Assembly (NCBI RefSeq): GCF_030678875.1
Contig: NZ_JAUUDS010000002.1
Span: 1-64,000, forward strand
Source: Sphingomonas aurea
Lineage (GTDB): Bacteria; Pseudomonadota; Alphaproteobacteria; Sphingomonadales; Sphingomonadaceae
DNA: 64,000 nucleotides
Reading direction: 5' to 3'
The notes under the pieces were generated by a model. That model did no database searches and was not told the origin of the DNA. It was given only the letters and a program-made list of their open reading frames with translations. Position numbers and translations under genes: made by a program. Shown in pieces: positions 9,607 to 17,628 of the stretch (the stretch's first letter is position 1; the number at the start of each line of letters is the position of its first letter).

Positions 9607-11886
9607 CTACGCCAGATCGATGCCGCGTGCCGTCGCCCATTCGGTCAGCGCGCCGCGCAGGTCGCGCGGCGGCCGTGCCAGCAAATCCGCCACGAATTCC
9701 GCCGCTTCGCCGCGATCGATCGAGCGGATCATCGCCTTCACCGGGCCGACCGCGGCCGGGGTGATCGACAGCCGGTCGATGCCGATCGCGATCAGCGCCA
9801 TTGCCTCCAGCGGACGGCCGCCCATCTCGCCGCAGACGCCCACCGGCACACCGGCCGCGCGCGCCACCCCGGCGACCCGGGCGATGAAGCGCAGGATCGA
9901 CACCGACAGCCAATCGTACCGCTCCGCCAGCTTCGGGTTGGCGCGATCGGCGGCGAACAGGAATTGGGTCAGGTCGTTGGTGCCGATCGACAGGAAATCG
10001 CAGGTCGGCAGCAGCAGGTCGAGCTGCTCGGCCAGCGCCGGCACCTCCAGCATCGCGCCGTAGCGGATCTCGACCGGCAGACGCTTGCCGCGCGCGGCGA
10101 GCCACTCGCGCTGCGCCTCGAACAGCGCGCGCGCCTCGGTGAACTCCCACGCCTCCGATACCATCGGGAACATGACGTTGAGCGTGCGGCCCGCCGCCGC
10201 TTCCAGCAGGGCACGCGCCTGCGCCTTCATCAGCCCGTCGCGTTCCAGCGCCAGGCGCAGCGCACGCCAGCCCATCGCCGGGTTCTCTTCGCCATGCGCT
10301 TCCACCGTCAGATAGGGCAGCGCCTTGTCGCCGCCGATATCCACGGTGCGGAACACCACCGGCCGCTCGCCCGCCGCCTCCATCACCTCGCGGTACAGCC
10401 GCTGCTGGCGCTCGCGCTGCGGCAGGGTGGCCGAGACGAGGAACTGGAACTCGGTGCGGAACAGGCCGATGCCGTCGGCGCCGGTCAGGTCGAGCGCCGC
10501 CACGTCGTCGCGCAGCCCCGCATTCACCATCAGGGTGATGCGGCTGCCGTCCTTCGTCTCGGGCGGCAGGTCGCGCAGCGCCGCGAACGCCGCCTTGCGC
10601 TTCTGGCGGAGCGCCAGCTTCGCCTCGAACGCCTCCTCCATGATCGACGAGGGGCGGACATAGACGCTGCCGTCGGTGACATCGAGGAGCAGGTGGTCAC
10701 CCTCTGCGATCAAACGGCGCACGTCGCGGACCCGGCCGAGCACCGGCACCCCCATCGCCCGCGCGACGATGATGACGTGCGCGGTCAGCGACCCCTCCTC
10801 CAGGATCACGCCCTTCAGCCGCCGCCGGTCATATTCCAGCAGCTCGGCCGGGCCCAGGTTGCGCGCGATCAGGATCGTGTCCTGGCGCAAACCGAGCTGC
10901 GCGGCGGTGCCCATCTGGCCCGACACGATGCGCAGCAGGCGGTTGGCCAGATCCTCCAGATCGTGCATCCGATCGGCGAGCAGCGGGTCGTCGATCTGGC
11001 GCATGCGCTGGCGGGTGCGCTGCTGGACACGCTCGATCGCCGCTTCCGCGGTCAGGCCGCTGTCGATCGCCTCGTTGATCCGCCGCGCCCAGCCCTCGTC
11101 ATAGGCGAACATCTTGTAGGTCTCGATGACTTCCAGATGCTCACCGCCGACGCCGAACTCCGCCTCGCGCGCGATGCGGTCGATCTGCTCGCGCATCTTG
11201 TCGAACGCGGCGTAGACGCGGTGCCGCTCGGCATCGATGTCCTCGGCTACCGTATGCTCGACGACGATGCGCGGCTGGTGGAAGACGGCGCTGCCGGACG
11301 CCATGCCCTCGACCAGCTTCTGCCCCGGAATGCGTACCGCGGCGGTCGACTGGACCCGGTCCTTGCCCTGCGCGGCGGTGTCGATCAGCCCGGCATTGGC
11401 GATCAGTTCGGACAGCACCATCGCGACGGTCTGCAACGCCTCGATCTCGATATCGTCGTAGCGGCGCTGCTCGGCATGCTGGACGGCGAGGACGCCGACG
11501 ACGCGCTCGCGCCGGATGATCGGCACCCCGGCGAAGCTGTGGAAACGTTCCTCCCCCGTTTCGGGCTTGTAGGCGAAGTCGGGATGGCTGGCCGCCTCGT
11601 CGAGGTTCAGCACCTCGCCGCGGGCCGCGATGATGCCGACCAGCCCCTCGCCCAGCGCCAGCTTGGTGACGTGCACCGCCTCCTGCGCCAGGCCGCGCGT
11701 GGCGAAGAGTTCCAGCACCCCTTCGCGCAGCAGGTAGATCGAGCACACCTCGCTGTTGGTCGCCTCGCCGATGATGCCGACGACCTGGTTCAGCTTGGCC
11801 TGCGCGGGCGTGCGCGCCGCCATCACATCGTGCAGACGGACGAGGATCTCGCGGGCAGAGGCGGCGGCCGTGCTGGGCATGGCCAT
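9607..11886 (-). CDS. ptsP: PtsP, phosphoenolpyruvate-protein phosphotransferase of the nitrogen PTS
   Basis: Enzyme I-Ntr, the first kinase of the regulatory phosphotransferase chain (PtsP to NPr to EIIA-Ntr) that senses nitrogen state rather than importing sugar. The 759 residues contain an N-terminal GAF domain (NQVVGIIGEATNSEVCSIYL, to about 160), the phosphohistidine swivelling domain (EEGSLTAHVIIVARAMGVPV, about 350-370), and the C-terminal PEP-binding barrel (GIGLFRTEFQFL, LPVEIRYGAMLEVPA, SIGTNDLTQF, GVCGEMGG). All catalytic motifs are present. No transport PTS genes are nearby. A promoter is expected in the 99-base gap shared with the divergent toxin-antitoxin genes. Confidence 0.95.
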   Translation of the reverse strand: MAMPSTAAASAREILVRLHDVMAARTPAQAKLNQVVGIIGEATNSEVCSIYLLREGVLELFATRGLAQEAVHVTKLALGEGLVGIIAARGEVLNLDEAASHPDFAYKPETGEERFHSFAGVPIIRRERVVGVLAVQHAEQRRYDDIEIEALQTVAMVLSELIANAGLIDTAAQGKDRVQSTAAVRIPGQKLVEGMASGSAVFHQPRIVVEHTVAEDIDAERHRVYAAFDKMREQIDRIAREAEFGVGGEHLEVIETYKMFAYDEGWARRINEAIDSGLTAEAAIERVQQRTRQRMRQIDDPLLADRMHDLEDLANRLLRIVSGQMGTAAQLGLRQDTILIARNLGPAELLEYDRRRLKGVILEEGSLTAHVIIVARAMGVPVLGRVRDVRRLIAEGDHLLLDVTDGSVYVRPSSIMEEAFEAKLALRQKRKAAFAALRDLPPETKDGSRITLMVNAGLRDDVAALDLTGADGIGLFRTEFQFLVSATLPQRERQQRLYREVMEAAGERPVVFRTVDIGGDKALPYLTVEAHGEENPAMGWRALRLALERDGLMKAQARALLEAAAGRTLNVMFPMVSEAWEFTEARALFEAQREWLAARGKRLPVEIRYGAMLEVPALAEQLDLLLPTCDFLSIGTNDLTQFLFAADRANPKLAERYDWLSVSILRFIARVAGVARAAGVPVGVCGEMGGRPLEAMALIAIGIDRLSITPAAVGPVKAMIRSIDRGEAAEFVADLLARPPRDLRGALTEWATARGIDLA

Positions 11887-11937
11887 AGGGCTAACAGATG
11901 TGTGTCATGGGTGCCACACAGCAAATCGCGTTCGCAC

Positions 11938-11955
11938 TTGATAACTGTTGATAAC
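11938..11955 (+). promoter_or_regulatory. Direct repeat likely to be the antitoxin operator
   Basis: The octamer TTGATAAC occurs at 11938-11945 and again at 11948-11955, exactly 10 bases apart, one helical turn. It lies 30-48 bases before the antitoxin start, a typical place for ribbon-helix-helix autorepression. A nearby inverted repeat, TGTGTG (11899-11904) / CACACA (11915-11920), lies toward ptsP. Confidence 0.45.
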
Positions 11956-11985
11956 CGGGTAGGTTCAATCGTTGGAGGCTAGCCG

Positions 11986-12240
11986 ATGATTAGTGCCGAG
12001 CTGGGACCGTTGCTGGAAAACGCCGTGACGCGGCTGGTGGAGTCGGGCCGCTACAATTCGAAGAGTGAGGTGCTGCGCGAAGGCGTGCGACTGGTGCAGG
12101 AGCGCGAGGCGCGGCTCGCTGCGCTGAACGCGGCCATCCTGCAGGGCGTGGCGGATGCCAATGCCGGGCGCACCGAGGACGCCGATGCTGTGTTCGATCG
12201 ACTGGAGGCGCGGTACAGCGCAATGTCCCGGCGGCGGTGA
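11986..12240 (+). CDS. ParD-type antitoxin
   Basis: An 84-residue protein beginning MISAELGPLLENAVTRLVES, then GRYNSKSEVLREGVRLVQER, the classic ParD ribbon-helix-helix with its GRYxSxSEVxREGxRL signature. The C-terminal part (NAGRTEDADAVFDRLEARYS) is the toxin-binding tail. A GGAGG site lies 8 bases before the ATG. The gene overlaps the toxin by 4 bases. It should bind the toxin and repress this promoter, probably at the direct repeats upstream. It is divergent from ptsP and unrelated in sequence to the other antitoxin at 1879. Confidence 0.9.
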   Translation: MISAELGPLLENAVTRLVESGRYNSKSEVLREGVRLVQEREARLAALNAAILQGVADANAGRTEDADAVFDRLEARYSAMSRRR

Positions 12241-12533
12241 TCATCCGCCTGACCAACAAGGCGCAGGCAGACCTGATCGCCATCGGCGATCACATCGCTG
12301 GTTACGATCCTGACAGGGCTGCGGGACTCGTCCGGGCGTTGCGCGCCAAGTGCCTGTCCCTTGCCGAACTGCCGCGCGGCTATCCGCTGGTTCCCCGGTT
12401 CGAGGCGTTCGGTATCCGCCGCCGCGTTCATGGCAACTACCTGATCTTCTACCGACTCGACGACGATCAGGTCGTCGTGCTGCACGTCCTGCACGGAGCG
12501 CGGGATTATGCCGGTCTGCTGGGTCCGGAGTAA
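12237..12533 (+). CDS. ParE-type toxin
   Basis: A 98-residue ParE/RelE-family toxin starting at a GTG that overlaps the antitoxin stop (GTGA). Visible family features are the N-terminal VIIRLTNKAQADLIAIGDHI helix-rich region, the middle LSLAELPRGYPLVPRF segment, and the C-terminal strands RRRVHGNYLIFYRLDDDQVV then VLHVLHGARDY. Gyrase inhibition is the activity of characterised ParE proteins. It ends 10 bases before the convergent ruvB stop. Confidence 0.9.
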   Translation: MIIRLTNKAQADLIAIGDHIAGYDPDRAAGLVRALRAKCLSLAELPRGYPLVPRFEAFGIRRRVHGNYLIFYRLDDDQVVVLHVLHGARDYAGLLGPE

Positions 12534-12543
12534 AACCGGCACC

Positions 12544-13563
12544 TCAGTCGAACAGGCCGTCCTGCGATCCGGCGGGCGGGTTGAGGCCGAGATGCTTCCA
12601 GCCGCCGGCGTTCAGCACGCGTCCGCGTGCGGTCCGCGCCACCAGCCCCAGCTGGATAAGGTATGGCTCGATCACCTCCTCGATCGTGTCGCGCGGTTCG
12701 GACAGCCCGGCGGCCAGCGTCTCGACCCCGACCGGGCCGCCGCGATAGATGTCGGCGATCATGGTCAGGTAGCGGCGGTCCATCGCGTCGAGGCCGAGCG
12801 CGTCGACCTCCAGCCGGTTGAGCGCGGCATCGGCGATCTTCGCATCGACGGTCGCGGCCCCGGCGACATTGGCGAAGTCGCGCACCCGGCGCAGCAGCCG
12901 CCCGGCGATGCGCGGCGTGCCGCGGGCGCGGCGCGCGACCTCGGTGGCGCCGTCCGGCGCGATGCCCAGGTCGAGCAGCCCGGCGGCGCGGGTCACCACC
13001 CGTGTCAGTTCCTCGACCGTGTAGAATTGCAGGCGGATGGGAATGCCGAACCGGTCGCGCAGGGGCGTGGTCAGCAGCCCCTGCCGCGTCGTCGCGCCGA
13101 CCAGGGTGAAGCGCGGCAGATCGATCCGCACCGAGCGTGCCGACGGCCCCTCGCCGATCATCAGGTCGAGCGCGCGGTCCTCCATCGCCGGGTACAGCAC
13201 CTCCTCGACCGCGGGTTGCAGCCGGTGGATCTCGTCGATGAACAGGACGTCGCCGTCCTCCAGATTGGTCAGCAGCGCGGCGAGGTCGCCCGACTTGGCG
13301 ATGACCGGGCCGGAGGTGGCGCGGAAGCCCACCCCCATTTCGCGCGCGACGATCTGCGCCAGCGTCGTCTTGCCCAGCCCCGGTGGGCCGAAGAACAGCA
13401 CATGGTCCAGCGCGTCGCCGCGGCTGCGCGCGGCCTGGATGAAGATGCGCAGGTTCTCGCGCGCAGCCGCCTGCCCGACGAATTCGTCCAGGTGCCGCGG
13501 GCGGAGCGCGGCATCGACATCCTCGGGGCGGCGCTGCGCGGTCATGATGCGGTCGTCGGTCAC
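12544..13563 (-). CDS. ruvB: RuvB, Holliday junction branch migration motor
   Basis: An AAA+ helicase that, with RuvA, drives branch migration before RuvC cuts the junction. The 339 residues include Walker [10 protein letters not shown], Walker B FIDEIHRL, sensor motifs in [19 protein letters not shown], and the C-terminal winged helix ([13 protein letters not shown]). The start is the GTG giving [20 protein letters not shown], which matches RuvB N-termini in the group. The open frame continues upstream only because it reads through the palindromic repeat at 13631. A ParA-like gene separates it from ruvA. Confidence 0.96.
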   Translation of the reverse strand: MTDDRIMTAQRRPEDVDAALRPRHLDEFVGQAAARENLRIFIQAARSRGDALDHVLFFGPPGLGKTTLAQIVAREMGVGFRATSGPVIAKSGDLAALLTNLEDGDVLFIDEIHRLQPAVEEVLYPAMEDRALDLMIGEGPSARSVRIDLPRFTLVGATTRQGLLTTPLRDRFGIPIRLQFYTVEELTRVVTRAAGLLDLGIAPDGATEVARRARGTPRIAGRLLRRVRDFANVAGAATVDAKIADAALNRLEVDALGLDAMDRRYLTMIADIYRGGPVGVETLAAGLSEPRDTIEEVIEPYLIQLGLVARTARGRVLNAGGWKHLGLNPPAGSQDGLFD

Positions 13564-13630
13564 GCTTCGTTCCGTAGCGGCGCGCGCCTGCGGGGTCGAG
13601 GGGCTGTCTTTTCCCGCCACCCACCACCCC

Positions 13631-13725
13631 GTCATCCCCGCGCAGGCGGGGATCCAGACCCGCTGACGTTGCGGCTCCAATCATGAACGTCAGCGTCTAT
13701 GGATCCCCGCCTGCGCGGGGATGAC
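13631..13725. repeat. Long REP-like palindromic element
   Basis: Two perfect 26-base inverted arms, 13631-13656 and 13700-13725 (core CCCCGCGCAGGCGGGG), enclose a second 9-base inverted pair, 13662-13670 with 13686-13694 (GCTGACGTT/AACGTCAGC). The whole can fold into one long cruciform. Elements translating to [13 protein letters not shown] frames are dispersed between genes in sphingomonads. It fills the gap between the ParA-like stop and ruvB and could act as a terminator or mRNA stabiliser. Confidence 0.85.
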
Positions 13726-13751
13726 GAATAGGGTCGGGCGACCGCTCCGCA

Positions 13752-14480
13752 CTACCCCGCCAGCGTCTTCTCCACCGACCGCCACAGGTTCGCGATCGCC
13801 ATGCCCCCCGCCGAGCGCGCAGCATAGGTGCCGACGGGGGCGCGACGGTCCGTCATCGCCTCGATCGCGCTGGCCATCGGGATCGCCGGCCAGTCGGGAT
13901 GCTCCTCCAGCGCGGCGCGGTGGAGCGCGCGGCGGCGGTCGACCATCGAGAAGACCGGCAGCAGCGGCACGTTCGGCCCCTTGCGCGCGGTGACATGCGC
14001 CGCCACCGTCTCGAACGCGCGACGCGACAGGGCGGAGGGGATGACCGGCACCACCACCAGATCGGCGGCGCGCAGGATCTGGTCCGACGTCTCGGTCAGC
14101 CCCGGCGGGCAGTCGACGACGACGCGGTCGTAATCGCGGGCCAGCCCCTCGACGATCTTCGCCAGCCGCTTCTTCTTGTCGAGTTCGTGGAACAGCCGGT
14201 CGAGACTGCGCAGCGAGGCGTCGGCGGGCAGCAGCCATAGTCGCTCGACCGCGGTCTGGCGGACCAGCTTGGCGGGATCGACGTCGCGGACGATCGCCGC
14301 CTGCGCCTCGAGCCGGCCGGGCTCGTCGACGCCCAGCACCCAGCTGGCCGCAGCCTGCGCGTCGAGGTCCCACAACAGGGTACGGCGCGCCGACAGGCAC
14401 GCCGCCGCCCAGGCGAGGTTCACCGACAGCGTCGTCTTCCCGACACCGCCCTTCAAGCTGTAGACCGCAATCGTCGCCAT
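13752..14480 (-). CDS. ParA/MinD-family ATPase
   Basis: A 242-residue deviant-Walker ATPase with MATIAVYSLKGGVGKTTLSV at the N-terminus, LLWDLDAQAAAS as the switch region and YDRVVVDCPPGLTETSDQIL as the Walker B zone. It has no helix-turn-helix extension and no ParB partner beside it, so it is not the chromosome-partition ParA. Such orphan proteins position cellular cargo by forming gradients on DNA or membrane; the cargo here is unknown. It lies between ruvA and ruvB on the same strand, with gaps that suggest it may have its own expression. Confidence 0.85.
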   Translation of the reverse strand: MATIAVYSLKGGVGKTTLSVNLAWAAACLSARRTLLWDLDAQAAASWVLGVDEPGRLEAQAAIVRDVDPAKLVRQTAVERLWLLPADASLRSLDRLFHELDKKKRLAKIVEGLARDYDRVVVDCPPGLTETSDQILRAADLVVVPVIPSALSRRAFETVAAHVTARKGPNVPLLPVFSMVDRRRALHRAALEEHPDWPAIPMASAIEAMTDRRAPVGTYAARSAGGMAIANLWRSVEKTLAG

Positions 14481-14516
14481 CGCCGCCCGTCCCCCTGGCC
14501 TGATCTGGCGGCGCCC

Positions 14517-15113
14517 TTACCGCGCCGCCTTCTTCAAGGCCAGTCGGACGAGCGCGTCGAGGGTGGCGGTGCTGCCCAACTCGTCCTCGGCCGCCGCGAC
14601 GGCACCGGTCGCCTCGGCCGGGCGGAAGCCCAGGTTGAGGAGCGCCGACACCGCGTCCGCCGACGCGCCGACCGGCAGCGCCTGCGCGGTGGCGGCGGCG
14701 CCGAGCGGGACAGTGCCGACCTTGTCCTTCAACTCGCGCACGATCCGCTCCGCCAGCTTCGGGCCGACGCCGTTGGCGCGCGCGACCATCGCCTTGTCCT
14801 GCGCGCCGACGGCGCGGGCCAGTTCGGCGGGTTCGAGCGCCGACAGGATGGCAAGCGCCACGCGCGCGCCGACGCCCTGCACCCCGGTCAGCAGGCGGAA
14901 CCAGTCGCGCTCCGCGGCGCTGGCAAAACCAACCAGCCGGATCGAATCCTCCGACACCAGCATTTCGGTGAACAGCGTCGCCGCCTCTCCCACCGGACCG
15001 ATCGCGGCAAGGGTGCGCGACGAGGCGCCGACCAGATAGCCGACCCCGCCGATATCGATCACCGCATGGTCGATGCCGGTCGCATCCAGCCGGCCCTTCA
15101 GATGCGCGATCAT
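14517..15113 (-). CDS. ruvA: RuvA, Holliday junction-binding protein
   Basis: RuvA holds the four-way junction open and loads RuvB. The 198-residue protein has the N-terminal OB fold ([20 protein letters not shown]), the two helix-hairpin-helix motifs ([20 protein letters not shown] and [19 protein letters not shown]), and a C-terminal RuvB-binding domain ([20 protein letters not shown]). It begins 4 bases downstream of the ruvC stop, so the two are co-transcribed. Confidence 0.96.
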   Translation of the reverse strand: MIAHLKGRLDATGIDHAVIDIGGVGYLVGASSRTLAAIGPVGEAATLFTEMLVSEDSIRLVGFASAAERDWFRLLTGVQGVGARVALAILSALEPAELARAVGAQDKAMVARANGVGPKLAERIVRELKDKVGTVPLGAAATAQALPVGASADAVSALLNLGFRPAEATGAVAAAEDELGSTATLDALVRLALKKAAR

Positions 15114-15117
15114 GCCC

Positions 15118-15630
15118 CTAGCCTCCCGCCGTCACCCGGGCGCGGCGCAGCATCCCCGCCTCGCTCGCCAGATGGTGCGCATGGGTGATCGCCACCGCCA
15201 GCGCGTCCGCCGCGTCGGGGCCGGCGAGCTTCGCGCCGGGAAGAAGGACCGCCATCATTGCCTGGATCTGCCTCTTTTCCGCGCCGCCGGTGCCGACCAC
15301 CGCCTTCTTGACGGTGCTGGGGTGATATTCGCCGATCCGCAACCCCGCCGACGCCGCCGCCAGCAGCACGACGCCGCGCGCCTGGCCCAGCTTCAGCGTC
15401 GACTGGGCATTGGTGTTGCCCAGCACCTCCTCGACCGCGGCGGTGTCGGGCCGCTCGGCGCGGATCACGTCGACCAGCGCGGCGTGCAGGTTCGACAGGC
15501 GGCGCGGCAGCGGCATCGACGGCTCGGTCCTGATCTGGCCATTGGCGACATGGCTGAGGCGGTTGCCGTCGGCGCGGATCACCCCCCAGCCGGTCGTGCC
15601 GAGCCCGGGATCGAGGCCGAGGATTATCAC
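15118..15630 (-). CDS. ruvC: RuvC, Holliday junction resolvase
   Basis: RuvC nicks Holliday junctions symmetrically. I use the GTG at 15630, 8 bases after a GGGGAGGA ribosome-binding sequence; this gives 170 residues starting [16 protein letters not shown] with the catalytic Asp at position 7. Further acidic residues appear in AAVEEVLGN and in [14 protein letters not shown]. An in-frame GTG at 15651 would lie inside the palindromic repeat. The ribosome-binding sequence itself is donated by the end of that repeat (15635-15767). ruvA follows. Confidence 0.95.
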   Translation of the reverse strand: MIILGLDPGLGTTGWGVIRADGNRLSHVANGQIRTEPSMPLPRRLSNLHAALVDVIRAERPDTAAVEEVLGNTNAQSTLKLGQARGVVLLAAASAGLRIGEYHPSTVKKAVVGTGGAEKRQIQAMMAVLLPGAKLAGPDAADALAVAITHAHHLASEAGMLRRARVTAGG

Positions 15631-15634
15631 CGCC

Positions 15635-15767
15635 AAGATCCTCCCCGGCACGGGGAGGGGGACCAGCCGCAGGCTGGTGGAGGGGGGCTTCCACAGGCGG
15701 TCCGCTCGCAGCGACCCCCCTCCACCATGCTGCGCATGGTCCCCCTCCCCATGCCGGGGAGGATCTT
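15635..15767. repeat. Palindromic intergenic repeat of the CCTCCCCGGCACGGGGAGG type
   Basis: Imperfect inverted arms at about 15635-15690 and 15713-15767 fold onto each other. Each arm has internal hairpins (CCTCCCCG-gca-CGGGGAGG and CCAGCCGCAGGCTGG). Repeats of this kind are common between genes in alphaproteobacteria. It fills the whole yebC-ruvC gap and supplies the ribosome-binding sequence of ruvC. Confidence 0.85.
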
Positions 15768-15769
15768 CA

Positions 15770-16513
15770 TTAGCCCAGCTTCTCCATCACCTCGTCGGAC
15801 ACTTCGTAATTGCCCCAGACCGTCTGGACGTCGTCGTCGTCGTCCAGCGTGTCGATCAGCTTGAACAGGGTCGCCGCGTCGCCCTCATCGACTGCGACCA
15901 TGGTCTGCGGGCGCCACGCCAGCTTCGCGCCCTCCGGCTCGCCGAGCACCGGCTCCAGCGCCTTGGCGACCTCGTGCAGGTCGCCCTGCGCGGTCCAGAT
16001 CTCGTGCCCGTCCTCGGACGAGGTGACGTCCTCGGCCCCCGCCTCCAGCGCCGCCTCGAACACCTTTTCCGCGTCGCCGGCGCTGGCGGGATAGTTTATG
16101 AGGCCCATCCGGTCGAAGGCATGGCTGACCGACCCGCTCGCGCCCAGATTGCCGCCGTTCTTGGCGACGGCGGTGCGGACGTTGGTGGCGGTGCGATTGC
16201 GGTTGTCGGTCAGCGCCTCGATGATGAGCGACACGCCGCCGGGGCCGAATCCCTCGTAGCGGATCTCTTCGTAATTCTCGGTATCGCCCTTGGACGCCTT
16301 GTCGATCGAGCGCTGGATATTGTCCTTGGGCACCGACTGCGCCTTGGCCGCGTTGATCGCGGCGCGCAGGCGCGGGTTCATGTCGGGATCGGGCAGGCCC
16401 ATCTTCGCCGCCACGGTGATCTCGCGGGAAAGCTTGGAAAACATGCTGGAGCGCTTCTTATCCTGCGCGCCCTTGCGGTGCATGATGTTCTTGAACTTGG
16501 AATGGCCTGCCAT
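15770..16513 (-). CDS. yebC: YebC/PmpR-family (TACO1) regulatory protein
   Basis: A 247-residue member of the YebC family, known as a DNA-binding regulator in some bacteria and as a factor that helps ribosomes through proline stretches. The start [20 protein letters not shown] is diagnostic, as are [20 protein letters not shown] and [20 protein letters not shown]. The family commonly sits just upstream of ruvC, as here. An acidic C-terminus ([19 protein letters not shown]) is normal. Confidence 0.95.
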   Translation of the reverse strand: MAGHSKFKNIMHRKGAQDKKRSSMFSKLSREITVAAKMGLPDPDMNPRLRAAINAAKAQSVPKDNIQRSIDKASKGDTENYEEIRYEGFGPGGVSLIIEALTDNRNRTATNVRTAVAKNGGNLGASGSVSHAFDRMGLINYPASAGDAEKVFEAALEAGAEDVTSSEDGHEIWTAQGDLHEVAKALEPVLGEPEGAKLAWRPQTMVAVDEGDAATLFKLIDTLDDDDDVQTVWGNYEVSDEVMEKLG

Positions 16514-16542
16514 GACTGCCTCTGATCGGTAATCCTGTGCCC

Positions 16543-17082
16543 TTAGGCCGTGGGCGCGCGGTTCGCCAGCCCGTCGATTTTCGCCTCCAGCGCCGCCAGC
16601 CGGTCCAGCACCACGCCGTCGAGTTTGTGATGCAGGCGCAGGATGTCCAGCTCGGCACGCAGGTTGGTCTCATAATCGAGGCTGGCGGCCAGCCGGTCCT
16701 TCGCGGCCTGGCGGTTCTGGCTCATCATGATGACCGGCGCCTGCACCGCCGCCAGCGTCGACAGCATCAGGTTCAGGAAGATGTAGGGATAGGGATCGAA
16801 CGCCATCCCGAAATGCGCGAGCACGTCGGTATTGAGCAGCATCCAGCCGATGAGCACCACGGTGAAGCCGATGATGAACCCCCACGACCCGCCGACCGCC
16901 GCGACCCGGTCGGCCAGGCGATCGCCCAGGCTGGCGCGCGCGTCCGCCTCGTCGGCGGCGTCGCGGCTGACGATGGTGCCGCTGTCGATACTGTCGAGGA
17001 CGCGCCGCTCCTCGGCATCGAGCGCATGGGTCGGCTTGCGGAGCAGGCGCTGGGCGAGGTCGGCGAGCGGAAGCTGGGCCAT
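16543..17082 (-). CDS. DUF1003 inner-membrane protein
   Basis: A 179-residue protein with two adjacent transmembrane helices ([19 protein letters not shown] and [20 protein letters not shown]) followed by a cytoplasmic coiled coil ([20 protein letters not shown]). The [21 protein letters not shown] and [12 protein letters not shown] motifs are those of DUF1003, function unknown. The start at 17082 ([14 protein letters not shown]) is chosen because the upstream extension lacks family features. Confidence 0.88.
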   Translation of the reverse strand: MAQLPLADLAQRLLRKPTHALDAEERRVLDSIDSGTIVSRDAADEADARASLGDRLADRVAAVGGSWGFIIGFTVVLIGWMLLNTDVLAHFGMAFDPYPYIFLNLMLSTLAAVQAPVIMMSQNRQAAKDRLAASLDYETNLRAELDILRLHHKLDGVVLDRLAALEAKIDGLANRAPTA

Positions 17083-17182
17083 CGGATCGGTTCCCGGTGC
17101 CAGGGGAAGGGCGCTGGCGGGGTAGCGATGGTTGTTGGGGCGGGCAAGCGGGGTGCTTGCGGTCCCGCCGCCGAACAGACGG

Positions 17183-17482
17183 CTACCGCTTGAGCCGGGC
17201 AAGCCAGCGCGTCAAAGCCACCGAGGCCATGGCGGGTATGGCTCCGATGATGCACCCGGCCGCGATCCACAGCGCCAGCATCACCAACATGACAGCGAAC
17301 ATGCCTGCTTGCTGCCAAGAGGCGATGAGCCAAGGCTGCATGAATAGCACACCGAGGCAGTAAGAGACGCAAAATGGTGGCCGGAGGGTTGCCGAACTTG
17401 AAGACAGCGCCGAAACGCCGACAATCCACGCGCCGGTGACAAGCGCCGCCAGCGGGATAAGAAGCAGGCCCGAGAAGTCCAT
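17183..17482 (-). CDS. Small membrane protein of unknown function
   Basis: A 99-residue hydrophobic protein with about three transmembrane segments: LLLIPLAALVTGAWIVGVSA, a middle one around YCLGVLFMQPWLIASW, and AVMLVMLALWIAAGCIIGAI. It ends with a basic tail RWLARLKR, so the C-terminus is likely cytoplasmic. No family is recognised. The frame has somewhat lower GC than its neighbours. It is transcribed away from the HerA-like gene. Confidence 0.6.
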   Translation of the reverse strand: MDFSGLLLIPLAALVTGAWIVGVSALSSSSATLRPPFCVSYCLGVLFMQPWLIASWQQAGMFAVMLVMLALWIAAGCIIGAIPAMASVALTRWLARLKR

Positions 17483-17628
17483 ACCAGATGCTAAGCGCGA
17501 CTTCGGCGGCTTTCCAGCCGCTCCCGCCGCATGCTGAATATCCGCTCTCCACCAGTCTCAGCCATCCCGCCTCCGTCTAATCGCAAACCCCTTGCCCCGC
17601 CCCCCGCGGATCGGCCACACGCCTCGCA

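Noticed and set aside
9367..11982. 871-residue open frame opposite ptsP
   Set aside because: Same reason: fully antisense to an intact conserved gene, no family features.
13564..13680. N-terminal extension of ruvB
   Set aside because: The added residues (PACAGMT type) are a translation of the palindromic repeat; RuvB begins at the GTG at 13563.
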